Positions 51,050 through 60,247 of a DNA stretch of 64,000 bases are shown here, one piece after another (the first letter of the stretch is position 1; every line of letters begins with the position of its first letter). The stretch lies in NCBI GenBank assembly GCA_019234815.1, contig JAFALA010000079.1:1-64000 (forward strand), given 5' to 3'. The position numbers and the translations under genes were made by a program. The stretch is from Burkholderiaceae bacterium (GTDB lineage: Bacteria; Pseudomonadota; Gammaproteobacteria; Burkholderiales; Burkholderiaceae_C). A model generated the notes under the pieces. That model ran no database searches and was not told where the DNA came from. It worked only from the letters and a program-made list of their open reading frames with translations.

Positions 51050-52564
51050 ATGAAATCCATTTGGATTGTTGACGATGATCACTCGATTCGCTTCGTGCTT
51101 GAAAAGGCGCTGGGGCGGGAGGGGCTGCCGGTGCGCAGCTTCAGTAATGCCAGAGACCTGCTGGCTGCCCTGGACCAGGAGTCGCCGCCGCAGGTGCTGG
51201 TGTCCGACATCCGCATGCCGGGCGGCTCGGGCCTGGAACTGCTGGCCAAGGTCAAGGCCAAGTACCCGAGCCTGCCCGTCATCGTGATGACGGCGTATTC
51301 CGACCTGGACAGCGCCGTGTCGGCGTTCCAGGGCGGGGCGTTCGAATACCTGCCCAAGCCCTTCGACCTGTCGCGCGCGGTCGAGCTGATCCGGCGCGCG
51401 CAGGAGGAGAGCGAGCGCGAGGCCGTCGACCTGGAAGCGTCGGCGCACATGCCCGAGATGCTCGGCCAGGCGCCGGCCATGCAGGACGTGTTCCGTGCCA
51501 TCGGCCGGCTGGCGCAAAGCAATGTGACCGTGCTGATCACCGGTGAATCGGGCTCGGGCAAGGAGCTGGTGGCGCGTGCGCTGCACAAGCACAGTCCGCG
51601 CGCCGAGGGGCCGTTCGTGGCCATCAACACGGCGGCCATCCCCAAGGACCTGCTGGAGTCCGAACTGTTCGGCCACGAGCGCGGCGCCTTCACGGGCGCG
51701 CAGGGCACGCGGCGCGGACGCTTCGAGCAGGCCGAGGGCGGCACCCTGTTCCTGGACGAGATCGGCGATATGCCGCTGGACCTGCAGACGCGGCTGCTGC
51801 GGGTGCTGTCCGACGGGCAGTACTACCGCGTCGGCGGCCACAGCCCCTTGCGCGCCAGCGTGCGCGTGATTGCCGCCACCCACCAGAACCTGGAGGAGCG
51901 GGTGCGCCAGGGCTCGTTCCGGGAAGACCTGTTCCACAGGCTGAACGTGATTCGCCTGCGCCTGCCGCCGCTGCGCGAGCGGCGCGAAGACGTGCCCGTG
52001 CTGGCGCGCTATTTCCTGCAGCGCAGCGCCGTGGAGCTGGGCGTGGAACCCAAGCGCCTGTCGGAGCCCGCGCTGGCGCGGTTGATGCAGTTCGATTTTC
52101 CCGGCAACGTGCGCCAGCTCGAGAACATCTGCCACTGGCTGAGCGTGATGGCGCCCTCGCAGGTCGTGGAAACCAAGGACCTGCCGCAGGAGCTGCTGAG
52201 CGGCGCGCCGCATGCCGTGCCACATGCCATGCCCAATGCCGCGCCGGGTGTCGGCTCGATCGCTGGCGCAAGCGACGGGGCGGACGCCTATGCGGCGGCC
52301 ATGCCGCAGGCCAGTCCGTTCGGCGCCTTCGGCCTTGCGGGATCGGCGGACGATTGGGTTCGCGACATGGCGCGGGAGGCCAAGCGCATGCTGCTGGCCG
52401 GCGAGCCCGAAGTCTGGGAGCTGATGACGCGCCGCTTCGAGGCCGGCCTGATCCAGACCGCGCTCGAAGTGACGCGCGGACGCCGCATCGAGGCGGCGCA
52501 GAAGCTGGGAATCGGGCGCAACACCATCACGCGCAAGATCCAGGAGCTGAAGCTGGACGTTTGA
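51050..52564 (+). CDS. glnG: Nitrogen regulation response regulator NtrC
   Basis: 504 aa. Receiver with D53 (SDIRMPGG), AAA+ sigma-54 activator domain with Walker A GESGSGKE (165-172), the sigma-54 contact loop GAFTGA (212-217), Walker B GTLFLDE (231-237), then a C-terminal Fis-type HTH (AAQKLGIGRNTITRKIQELK). Between AAA+ and HTH is an Ala/Pro/Met/His-rich insert (about residues 382-425) not usual in enteric NtrC. Activates glnA and other sigma-54 promoters in nitrogen limitation. Confidence 0.96.
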   Translation: MKSIWIVDDDHSIRFVLEKALGREGLPVRSFSNARDLLAALDQESPPQVLVSDIRMPGGSGLELLAKVKAKYPSLPVIVMTAYSDLDSAVSAFQGGAFEYLPKPFDLSRAVELIRRAQEESEREAVDLEASAHMPEMLGQAPAMQDVFRAIGRLAQSNVTVLITGESGSGKELVARALHKHSPRAEGPFVAINTAAIPKDLLESELFGHERGAFTGAQGTRRGRFEQAEGGTLFLDEIGDMPLDLQTRLLRVLSDGQYYRVGGHSPLRASVRVIAATHQNLEERVRQGSFREDLFHRLNVIRLRLPPLRERREDVPVLARYFLQRSAVELGVEPKRLSEPALARLMQFDFPGNVRQLENICHWLSVMAPSQVVETKDLPQELLSGAPHAVPHAMPNAAPGVGSIAGASDGADAYAAAMPQASPFGAFGLAGSADDWVRDMAREAKRMLLAGEPEVWELMTRRFEAGLIQTALEVTRGRRIEAAQKLGIGRNTITRKIQELKLDV

Positions 52565-52583
52565 AGCGCCGGTTTCAAACGTC
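52556..52583. terminator. Hairpin spanning the ntrC stop
   Basis: Ten-bp inverted repeat GACGTTTGAA / TTCAAACGTC with an 8-base loop; the ntrC stop codon is in the left arm. There is no T tract. Possible 3' end structure in the gap to the convergent MBL gene. Confidence 0.4.
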
Positions 52584-52587
52584 GGTT

Positions 52588-53568
52588 TCAGGCGCCGCGC
52601 TTGTCCAGCCAGACGGCCAGGCCTTGCGCGTTCAGTACGATGTCCAGCGCCAGCAGATCGGCCATCTGCTGGCGGCTCAGTGCCGAGCCATGGCGGCTGG
52701 CGCGGTCCAGCAGCAGCTCGCGCAGCGCGTCTTCCAGGGCCGTCTGGCGCGCCGCGGGCGTCCATCCGTTGGCATGGATTTGCAGCGATAGGCTCACCAT
52801 CTGATCCACCAGTTCCAGCAGGTTCGCGCCCAGGCGGGCGACGTCCTGCTCGTCGCGGCCGATGCGGCTGAAATGGGTCAGGTACATGGCTTGAGGCCGG
52901 CGCGCCAGCATCTGCCGGACCGACTCGGCCAGGGCGTCGGGCTCGAACTGCACCGGCGTGCTGGTTGGAAACAGCCACGGGCCCCGGGCGCTGTCGAACT
53001 CGCGGTAGGAAAGGCCGAAGGTGTCGCCGGTGAACCATCCCCGGCTGCGCTCGTCCCAGACGCAATGGTGGTGCCGCGCGTGCCCGGGCGTGTCGAGCAG
53101 CCACAGTGGGCGGCCGGCCAGATGCACGGTCATGCCCTCGGGCCCGGCGACGGAGGCGTGCGCGCGTTCAGGGGGGACGGGCAGCAGTTCGCCGTAGGAG
53201 CGCTTCATTTCGGCTTCGCCATAGACTGCCAGGGCGCCTTGCCACAGTGCGCCGGGGTCCAGCATGTGGCGCAGGCCGCGCGGGTGCACCAGCAGCTGCG
53301 CCTGGGGCAGCGCCTGCATCAGCTGGCCGACGCCGCCGGCATGGTCCAGGTGCACGTGGGTCGGGATCACGTAGTCGACCGCGCCGGGGCTCAAGCCCAG
53401 GGCGCCCAGCGCGTCCAGCAGGCGCGGCACGCCGTAGCGGGTGCCCGTGTCGACGAAGGCGGCGCGGCCTTGCTCGACCATCAGGTAGGCGGCGTCGAAA
53501 TGCTCGCGGTGGAAGGCAGTGTCGATGGCGTAGATGCCGTGGCCAAGGTCTTGGATGAAATCCAGCAT
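52588..53568 (-). CDS. MBL-fold metallo-hydrolase
   Basis: 326 aa, start ATG preceded by AGGAGCGC. Metal motif HVHLDHAGG (about residues 70-78), further His in DTPGHARHHH, and Asp in TGDTFGLSYREFD, the glyoxalase-II-like pattern. It has a C-terminal helical part (about 225-326). Substrate unknown; could be a thioesterase, lactonase or glyoxalase. Divergent from def. Confidence 0.85.
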   Translation of the reverse strand: MLDFIQDLGHGIYAIDTAFHREHFDAAYLMVEQGRAAFVDTGTRYGVPRLLDALGALGLSPGAVDYVIPTHVHLDHAGGVGQLMQALPQAQLLVHPRGLRHMLDPGALWQGALAVYGEAEMKRSYGELLPVPPERAHASVAGPEGMTVHLAGRPLWLLDTPGHARHHHCVWDERSRGWFTGDTFGLSYREFDSARGPWLFPTSTPVQFEPDALAESVRQMLARRPQAMYLTHFSRIGRDEQDVARLGANLLELVDQMVSLSLQIHANGWTPAARQTALEDALRELLLDRASRHGSALSRQQMADLLALDIVLNAQGLAVWLDKRGA

Positions 53569-53624
53569 GCGATGCGCTCCTGCTCCTTAGAATGCTTCGG
53601 ACAGGTTAACGCAAAGGGCGGGGC

Positions 53625-54161
53625 ATGGCGGTTCGGGAAATTTTGCGCATGGGAGATCCGCGACTGCTGCGCGTGGCGGCACCGGTGCAGGCGTTCGACA
53701 CGCCCGAGCTGCACGCCTTGCTGCAGGACATGCGCGACACCATGGCGCAGGCGCGCGGCGTGGGCCTGGCGGCGCCGCAGATCGGCGTGGATCAGCAGCT
53801 GGTGATCTTCGGTTTCGAGCACAACGCGCGCTACCCTTCGGCCTCGCCGGTGCCGATGACGGTGCTGATCAACCCGGTCATCACGCCGCTGGACGAGGCC
53901 ATGGAAGACGGCTGGGAAGGCTGCCTGTCGGTGCCGGGCCTGCGCGGCCAGGTGCCGCGCTACCTGCACATCCGCTATCAGGGTTTCAACGAGTTTGGCG
54001 AGGCGATAGACCGCGAGGCGCATGGCTTCCATGCGCGCGTGGTGCAGCACGAATGCGACCACCTGATCGGCCGGCTCTATCCCTCGCGCATCAAGGATTT
54101 CAGCCAGTTCGGCTACACGGCGGTGCTGTTCCCGGACATGGATCCCGCGGCCGACGACTAG
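53625..54161 (+). CDS. def: Peptide deformylase
   Basis: 178 aa. The three deformylase motifs are complete: [19 protein letters not shown] (metal Cys) and QHECDHLIG (HExxH). Removes N-formyl groups from nascent proteins. It is not next to fmt here, so it may be a second deformylase copy; genome context needed. Convergent with the esterase gene. Confidence 0.93.
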   Translation: MAVREILRMGDPRLLRVAAPVQAFDTPELHALLQDMRDTMAQARGVGLAAPQIGVDQQLVIFGFEHNARYPSASPVPMTVLINPVITPLDEAMEDGWEGCLSVPGLRGQVPRYLHIRYQGFNEFGEAIDREAHGFHARVVQHECDHLIGRLYPSRIKDFSQFGYTAVLFPDMDPAADD

Positions 54162-54170
54162 CGGACGGGG

Positions 54171-54830
54171 TCACATCCAGGGCTTCATCACCCGCCAGAC
54201 GTTGTCGAGCATCAGCGGGTGCGCCTTCGCCAGCGGGTGGATGCGGTCGGCCTGGAACCAGTCCTGCATGTCGGGCCGGTCGGCCACGCCGGCCAGCAGG
54301 AAGGGCACCAGCGCGACCTTTTCGTGCTGCGCCAGCTGCGTGTACATGGCGGCGAAATCGCGCGTGTAGGCGCTGCCGTAGTTGGGCGGCACCTGGATGC
54401 CGATCAGCAGCACCTTGGCGCCGGCCGCCTTGGCGGCCTCGATCATGGCCTGCAGGTTGTCCTGGGTCATGCGCAGGGGCAGGCCGCGCAGGGCGTCGTT
54501 GCCGCCCAGCTCGATCAGCAGGTGGGTGGGGTGCTGGCTCTGCAGCAGGGCCGGCAGGCGCGAGCGGCCGCCAGAGCTGGTGTCGCCGCTGATGCTGGCA
54601 TTCAGCACGGTGGCGGCCATGTGCTGGTCCGCCAGGCGCTGCGTCAGCAGGGCCACCCAGCCGCTGCCGCGCGCCAGGCCGTATTCGGCCGACATGCTGT
54701 CGCCCAGCACGACGATGCGGCGCGCCGGGTTGGGCGCGGCGGCCTGGGCTTGGCCCATGGGCGCGAGCGCCAGCATGGCGCACAGGCTAAAGTGCAGCAT
54801 CCAAGTTCGGCGCCGCAGGTGCATGTTCAT
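54171..54830 (-). CDS. tesA: Arylesterase / lysophospholipase L1-like (TesA), exported
   Basis: 219 aa, ATG at 54830 (or 54824). Signal peptide MLHFSLCAMLALAPMGQAQA. SGNH hydrolase blocks: Ser in VVLGDSMSAEYG, Gly in SGDTSSGG, Asn in GGNDALRG, and DxxH in ADRIHPLAKAHP. E. coli TesA is a periplasmic multifunctional thioesterase/protease/lysophospholipase, and is also divergent from ybbA. The start codon overlaps that of the ABC gene on the other strand. Confidence 0.9.
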   Translation of the reverse strand: MNMHLRRRTWMLHFSLCAMLALAPMGQAQAAAPNPARRIVVLGDSMSAEYGLARGSGWVALLTQRLADQHMAATVLNASISGDTSSGGRSRLPALLQSQHPTHLLIELGGNDALRGLPLRMTQDNLQAMIEAAKAAGAKVLLIGIQVPPNYGSAYTRDFAAMYTQLAQHEKVALVPFLLAGVADRPDMQDWFQADRIHPLAKAHPLMLDNVWRVMKPWM

Positions 54831-55521
54831 GTCCGATACCCTTATTGAAGTCGCCCATGTGTTCAAGCGTGTGCAGGACGCCGCAGGCGAGCTGACGATT
54901 CTGCACGACATCAGCTTTCGCCTGCGGGCCGGCGAGTCGGTGGCCATCGTCGGGGCCTCGGGTTCGGGCAAGAGCACCTTGCTTTCGCTGCTGGCCGGGC
55001 TGGACCTGCCCAGCGACGGGCGCGTCCAGCTGCGCGGACAGGATCTGTTCGCCATTGACGAGGACGCCCGCGCCGCCTTGCGGGCGCGCGAGATCGGATT
55101 CGTGTTCCAGAGCTTCCAGCTGCTGGCGCACCTGACGGCGCTGGAGAACGTGATGCTGCCGCTCGAGCTTCGTGGGGTGCGGGATGCGCGTGCCCAGGCC
55201 ACGCGCATGCTGGAGCGCGTGGGCCTTGGCGGACGCCTGGGCCGCTATCCACGCGTGCTGTCGGGCGGCGAGCAGCAGCGCGTGGCCTTGGCGCGCGCCT
55301 TCGTGCAGCGCCCGGCCTTGCTGCTGGCCGATGAGCCGACCGGCAGCCTGGACTTCGCCACCGGCGCGCAGGTCATGGACCTGATGTTCGAGCTCAACCA
55401 GGAATCTGGCACCACGCTGGTGCTGGTCACGCACGATCCGGCCCTGGCGGCGCGCTGCGAGCGCCAGCTGTGCATTGAAGCGGGGCGGCTGTTCGAATCG
55501 GCCGCCTTGCAGGAGGAATGA
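54829..55521 (+). CDS. ybbA: ABC transporter ATPase (YbbA/LolD type)
   Basis: 230 aa from ATG at 54829, AGGTG upstream. Walker A GASGSGKST, Q-loop FVFQSFQLLAHLTA, signature LSGGEQQRVALARA, Walker B LLLADEPTG, H-loop THDPALA. Belongs to the MacB/LolD/YbbA group that pairs with FtsX-type permeases. The expected permease gene (ybbP) is absent: the next gene is convergent. It may use a permease encoded elsewhere. Confidence 0.9.
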   Translation: MSDTLIEVAHVFKRVQDAAGELTILHDISFRLRAGESVAIVGASGSGKSTLLSLLAGLDLPSDGRVQLRGQDLFAIDEDARAALRAREIGFVFQSFQLLAHLTALENVMLPLELRGVRDARAQATRMLERVGLGGRLGRYPRVLSGGEQQRVALARAFVQRPALLLADEPTGSLDFATGAQVMDLMFELNQESGTTLVLVTHDPALAARCERQLCIEAGRLFESAALQEE

Positions 55522-55536
55522 GCCTGCGCGGGCGCC

Positions 55537-56718
55537 TCAATTGGGGTGGCGGCTCCAGTCGCTGATCCAGTCGGGCAGCTGTTCGGCGGGCATGGGGCGG
55601 GCAATGAAATAGCCCTGCGCGAGGTCGCAGTCGACCTCGCGCAGGAACTGCCAATCGGACTGGTCCTCCACGCCTTCCGCCACGATCTTGAGTCCGATCT
55701 GCCGGCCGATGTTGCAGCTGCCGTCGAAGAAGGTGCGCAGGGACGGGTCCCGCCACGCGCCGTGGACGAAGCTCTGGTCGATCTTGAGTTCGTCGAAGGG
55801 CAGATCGCGCAGCTGTGCCAGCGAGGAAAATCCGGTGCCGAAGTCATCGATGGACAGGCTGATGCCCTTGAGCCGCAGGCGCGTCAGGATGTCCAGCACC
55901 AGCAGGCGGTTGCGCATCAGGCGGCTTTCCGTGACCTCCAGCAACAGGCTGCTGGCCTGTACGCCGGCGTCGCGCGCCGAGTCGGCCAACCAGTCGGGGA
56001 ATTCGAGGTTCACCAGGTTGTCCATGGAGATGTTGACCGCCACCTGGAAGTTCATGCCGGTTTCGCGCCAGGACTTCATTTGCGTCAAGGCCTGCTGCAA
56101 CACCGTTTTCGTCAGCGCGTCGATCAGGCCGTTTTCCTCCGCCGTGGCGATGAATTGGTCGGGCCCCACCAGGCCGTCGGTCGGATGGAGCCAGCGCACC
56201 AGGGTCTCGACCCCGCTGACCGTGCCGCGGCCGACGTCGACCTTGGGCTGGTAGAAGTTGATGAGTTCGTTCTGCTGCAAGGCCCGCTTGACTTGCCCGG
56301 CGTCATAGCTGGGCCTTGGATTGTGATTGCGGCTGGGTACGCGGCTGCTGTGCTGCTCGAGCAGGCGTGTCAGCCGTCGCGGTTCAACGGGCTTGTGAAG
56401 CGCGCCCAGCACGTGCAGCTGGTGCGCATGGGCCAGGCGCTGGGCCGTTTGAAGCACGCGCTCGTCCTCGCCGCTGATGAGCACCAGTCCGCCGGCGAAC
56501 TGGGCCTGGGCCAGGTGGCGCAGCATTTCGATGCCATCCAGGTCGGGCATCTGCAAATCGCAAATGATCACGTCCGGCCTGGCGTCCTCGGCCTGCAGCG
56601 CCGCCAGGGCCTCCCTGGCGTACTCGAAGCCGAAGACACGGTCGAAGCCGGCGTTTCTCAACTGCCGCTGCAGCAGCTTGAGGGAGAACGGTTCGTCGTC
56701 GATGAGCAGGATATTCAT
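55537..56718 (-). CDS. REC-EAL c-di-GMP phosphodiesterase (RocR-like)
   Basis: 393 aa, almost the length of P. aeruginosa RocR (392). Receiver with D54 (ICDLQMPD). EAL domain from about residue 140, with the catalytic set kept: ETLVR (171-175, EAL as ETL), Asn in AVNIS, Glu in LLEVTES, the DDFGTG pair, Lys in ELKIDQSF, Glu in VAEGVED and Gln in AQGYFIARP. It should degrade c-di-GMP when phosphorylated. The start overlaps the hybrid kinase gene by four bases. Confidence 0.9.
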   Translation of the reverse strand: MNILLIDDEPFSLKLLQRQLRNAGFDRVFGFEYAREALAALQAEDARPDVIICDLQMPDLDGIEMLRHLAQAQFAGGLVLISGEDERVLQTAQRLAHAHQLHVLGALHKPVEPRRLTRLLEQHSSRVPSRNHNPRPSYDAGQVKRALQQNELINFYQPKVDVGRGTVSGVETLVRWLHPTDGLVGPDQFIATAEENGLIDALTKTVLQQALTQMKSWRETGMNFQVAVNISMDNLVNLEFPDWLADSARDAGVQASSLLLEVTESRLMRNRLLVLDILTRLRLKGISLSIDDFGTGFSSLAQLRDLPFDELKIDQSFVHGAWRDPSLRTFFDGSCNIGRQIGLKIVAEGVEDQSDWQFLREVDCDLAQGYFIARPMPAEQLPDWISDWSRHPN

Positions 56719-59708
56719 GATGGCGCACTCAGGCTGAAGGTTCCGGTTTCCAGTTCGGCGATGATGAATTGCTCGACGTGCCGCGCGGTGTCGAGGAATT
56801 GATGCAGGAGTTGGCGGATGGCGAGCATGTCGTCGGTCTTGCCGGCGCTTTCCAGGTGGGCGCACAAGTCGCCCAGCGTCAGCGCGCCGACCGAGCGGCA
56901 TGAAGACTTCAGCCGGTGCGCGATGCTTTCGACGCGTTCCGCGTCGGACTGCGCGACAGCCTGGCTCATTTCGTCGCGCAGCGATTGCAGCGAATGCAGG
57001 TAGTCGTGCAGGAAATCGGCCAGCACCTCGGGTTCGGAGCCCACCAGGTCGCGCAGGACGACCAGGTCGACCATCGGGACGGCGGCGTCGGCATCGCGGG
57101 CCAGCGGATCGGACGGGGCGCTCATGGCGGGTTCCGCGGTGGCGCGCGGCATCCACTTTTCAAGGGCACCCTTGAGCACCCGCAGTTGCACGGGCTTGGT
57201 CAGGTAGTCGTCGAAGCCCGATGCACGCACGCGCCGCGCCTCGCCGCGCAGCGCATTCGCGGTCAGCGCCAGGATGGGCATGCGCGTGCGGCCTTGCTCT
57301 TCGTCGCGTATGCGTTCGGCCAGCTCGTAGCCGTCCATGCCGGGCATGTGCAGATCGGACAGCAGCAGCGCGTACTGGCCGCGGCGCCACATGTCCAGCG
57401 CTTCGGCGCCGTGGTGCGCCACTTCGGCGGCGTGGCCGAGCAGCGCCAGCTGCTGCAGGATGACCTTCTGGTTGATCGCATCGTCCTCGGCGACGAGGAT
57501 GAGCTGCCCGCGCACGCGCGCCTCGGTGACGGACGGCGCGCGAAGCGGTTTTTGATGCGCGTCGGGATCCGCGCCGGGGGCGGCGATGGGGGATGCGCGT
57601 CCCGCCGCGACCGCGACGGCCTGCAGCAGGGACTGGCGGCGCAGGATGTCGCCATTGAGTGTGACCACATTGCCTCCGCGTGTCTGGATGTTGTGCGCGT
57701 AGCCGCGCGCGATCAGGACGTGGCGCACCCCGGGCAGGTTGTCGAGCGCGGCGGTCAGGAAGGTCGCTGGATTGCCGTTGCGGGGCACGCCCTGCAGGAT
57801 GATGGCCAGGGGGTGCGCGCGCGCCCAGGCGGCTGCTTCGTCCAGGTCGTGAACGACGGCGACCTGGGCGCCGCCGTGCGCGAGGTAGGCCGCGACGTCC
57901 TCCGCCACCAGGTCGGGGCCGGCCACCACGGCGCACGGCAGTTCGTGCAGTTCGGGCCGGCCCGGCGGGGCGGCCGGGGACGGTGCGGGGGCCGCGGTTT
58001 CCTGCTCGGCGCACTGCAAGGGCAGGCTGACCGTGAATACCGAGCCCTGGCCCGGCACGCTGGCGACATCGATGCGGCCCTCCATGAGGTCGACCAGGCG
58101 CTGGCAGATGGTGAGCCCAAGGCCTGTGCCGCCATACAGGCGCGTGGTCGCCACTTCGGCCTGCGTGAAGGGCTGGAACAGCATGGGAAGAATCTCGGCC
58201 GGGATGCCGATGCCGTTGTCGCTGATGCGGCACACCAGTTGCGGCGCCAGGCCGGGCTCGGCGGAAATCCCCACGCGCAAGGTGACCTGGCCGCGCTGCT
58301 CCGGTCGGCCGGCCGAGAACTTGATGGCATTGCCCATGAGGTTGTAGATGAGCTGGCGCAGCCGCACGTCGTCCGACAGGATGCATGTCGGCACACGGGG
58401 TGAGACGAACAGCGACAGCTCCACGCCGCGTCGGTTGGCCACGGGCACGAGCGAGTTGCACAAGCTCTCGACCAGGTCCGCCACCGCCACCGGCGCATGC
58501 TCGATCTCGAGCCGCCCCGCCTCGATCTTGGAGAAATCGAGGATGTCGTCGATCAGGGTCAGCAGGGTCGTCGCCGATTCGCGGATCGTGCGCACCAGAT
58601 CGCGCTGGTGGTCGTTGAGCCGCGTGTGCGTCAGCACATCGATCAGGCCCACCACGCCATTCATGGGGGTGCGGATCTCGTGGCTGATGGTGGCGAGGAA
58701 GGCGGACTTGGCCCGGTTGGCCTGCTCCGCCGCGTCATGCGCCAGCGTGAGCTCCTGTTCCCGGCCCTGCAGCGCGGCCTTGGCGCGGCGTTCCTCGTCC
58801 ACGGTGTCGACAAGCCGTGCATACAGCTGGCCGTTTTCCAGCAGCAGAATGCTCAGCACGAGAAAGGACGCCAACCAGCCGAAGGCGCGTCCGGCATAAA
58901 AGCCGAGATCGAAGCGGGCGTGCTGGAAAAGGGCCGACAGGGCGAATTCGAGCGTCCACGCGAACAGCACCACGAGCAGCCACAGGTCCAGCACCGAGCG
59001 GCGGTGCCAGCGCCATTGCGCGACAAGGGCGAGCATGCTCAACGCCAATGTCGTGGCGGCGACCCCGTCATAGGGAGGGGCATGTTCGTTGCCCTGCATG
59101 ATCGTCGCCAGCAGGTCCGAACCGGAAGTGGCCAGCAGCGTGAGGCCGAGCACGCCGGCCGTCACGAGCCCCAGGGTCAGCGCCGTGGCGCGCGCGGGAT
59201 GGCGCACGGTCGTGGCGGGCCGGCACAAGGCGTAGGCCATCGCGCATGCAGGAAAGCCTGCATGCCAGAACATGTAGATCCAGGCCGTGCTTTGCGTGGT
59301 GGCGCCCAACAGTCCGGTCGGCGCGAACAGCCCTGGAAAGGTGAGGCCGTGCACCGCGGCCAGCAGTGCCGTCCCGACATAGGCGCTGGCGAGGACCAGC
59401 AAAGGCAGGGTACGCAGAATGTGGAACTGCCCAAACAGCAGCACGGCCGTTACCAGGTCGTTGATGATCACGGCAGATTCGTAGACCGGGATGAAGCCGG
59501 GCACCGCCGGCAGCATGCGCCTGACTTCGGGCAGCAGCACGATGAACACCAGCGCGGCCGCCAGGCCCACGCCCAGCGCGACCCGCCTGTGCATGGCGCT
59601 GGGCGGAGATGTGGCGAGCAGCACCCCCTTGGGCGCCACGGTCTGCTGTTCCCTGACTTGGCTCGGTTCCATCGCCAGCACATCCCCCGCATGCCGCTGG
59701 CCGTGCAT
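56715..59708 (-). CDS. Hybrid sensor kinase with membrane sensor, REC and Hpt (RocS-like)
   Basis: 997 aa; an alternative ATG at 59672 is 12 codons later. The N-terminus (about residues 40-290) is a multi-span membrane sensor, resembling MASE4. Then a short coiled coil, kinase core with H343 (ISHEIRTPMNGV), HATPase (NLMGNAIKFSAG, NGIGIP, GGTGLGLTIC), a degenerate pseudoreceiver (about 590-700), a true receiver (about 740-860; SDLHMPGMDG) and an Hpt domain with H931 (IAHRLKSSCRS). It should feed phosphate to the REC-EAL protein with which it overlaps. Confidence 0.88.
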   Translation of the reverse strand: MHGQRHAGDVLAMEPSQVREQQTVAPKGVLLATSPPSAMHRRVALGVGLAAALVFIVLLPEVRRMLPAVPGFIPVYESAVIINDLVTAVLLFGQFHILRTLPLLVLASAYVGTALLAAVHGLTFPGLFAPTGLLGATTQSTAWIYMFWHAGFPACAMAYALCRPATTVRHPARATALTLGLVTAGVLGLTLLATSGSDLLATIMQGNEHAPPYDGVAATTLALSMLALVAQWRWHRRSVLDLWLLVVLFAWTLEFALSALFQHARFDLGFYAGRAFGWLASFLVLSILLLENGQLYARLVDTVDEERRAKAALQGREQELTLAHDAAEQANRAKSAFLATISHEIRTPMNGVVGLIDVLTHTRLNDHQRDLVRTIRESATTLLTLIDDILDFSKIEAGRLEIEHAPVAVADLVESLCNSLVPVANRRGVELSLFVSPRVPTCILSDDVRLRQLIYNLMGNAIKFSAGRPEQRGQVTLRVGISAEPGLAPQLVCRISDNGIGIPAEILPMLFQPFTQAEVATTRLYGGTGLGLTICQRLVDLMEGRIDVASVPGQGSVFTVSLPLQCAEQETAAPAPSPAAPPGRPELHELPCAVVAGPDLVAEDVAAYLAHGGAQVAVVHDLDEAAAWARAHPLAIILQGVPRNGNPATFLTAALDNLPGVRHVLIARGYAHNIQTRGGNVVTLNGDILRRQSLLQAVAVAAGRASPIAAPGADPDAHQKPLRAPSVTEARVRGQLILVAEDDAINQKVILQQLALLGHAAEVAHHGAEALDMWRRGQYALLLSDLHMPGMDGYELAERIRDEEQGRTRMPILALTANALRGEARRVRASGFDDYLTKPVQLRVLKGALEKWMPRATAEPAMSAPSDPLARDADAAVPMVDLVVLRDLVGSEPEVLADFLHDYLHSLQSLRDEMSQAVAQSDAERVESIAHRLKSSCRSVGALTLGDLCAHLESAGKTDDMLAIRQLLHQFLDTARHVEQFIIAELETGTFSLSAPS

Positions 59709-60174
59709 GGATCCGGACCGCGATCCTGATCGGCACGACCAACCGCTGGACTTGGCCGTGGCGCATCACACAGGGTGATGACGCCACGGCGGTCCAATGA
59801 CAAACCTTTGCAAATCCGAGACAACGCCGAACCCGATCTGCGCAAGAGCGCAGATCAAGGGCATGGAATCGCCTCAGCAGCGAAAGGACTCCCTGGGTCT
59901 CCCCCCTCCCTCGAGGGCGGCGTCGCTTTTGGGTATGTTGTGATTCAGACCAGCATTCAGCGGGGTAATAGTTTTCAGCATGACCCCGTCATCGGCGTTT
60001 TTTTACATTCCCGGACTCTCAAAGTCAACGTCAAGGATGGCGCGCGTCAAGCTGCTAGTGCATGCGGGGCTGAACTTCCATGGCCCTCCATCCTCAATGG
60101 TATGGATAACTCGCCGCAGGGTGTGTCGATCGCGGCGGATTGGCCTAGACTGCTCGCGCAGGGAGGCGAAAAAA
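59709..60174. other. Long intergenic region between hybrid kinase and Wsp-like operon
   Basis: 466 bases without a supported gene, the longest gap in the window. It is less GC-rich than the neighbours and has T runs (60000-60006). It must hold the divergent promoters for the kinase/REC-EAL pair and the cheW operon, plus a hairpin at 59835 and the short leader ORF at 60175. A plus-strand frame open from 59775 to 60251 lacks a ribosome site and looks non-coding. Confidence 0.5.
59835..59856. promoter_or_regulatory. 9-bp perfect hairpin or operator
   Basis: GATCTGCGC / GCGCAGATC with loop AAGA. There is no T tract. It sits in the divergent control region near the kinase start; either a regulator dyad or a leader structure. 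Confidence 0.4.
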
Positions 60175-60246
60175 ATGATCGAAGCGCTGAAGGGCGCGCT
60201 CGATCCAATGCGGCGTCGTCGTCATGGCATCCTGTTGAGGAGTTAG
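60175..60246 (+). CDS. Short leader peptide upstream of cheW
   Basis: 23 codons, MIEALKGALDPMRRRRHG and four more, starting ATG at 60175 with GGGAGG eight bases upstream, the best ribosome site in the region. The stop TAG lies one base before the cheW ATG at 60248, whose own ribosome site GAGGAG lies in its last codons. This is a translational-coupling design. A four-Arg run may make translation sensitive to tRNA or pause. Function as a control peptide is inferred. Confidence 0.45.
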   Translation: MIEALKGALDPMRRRRHGILLRS

Positions 60247-60247
60247 C

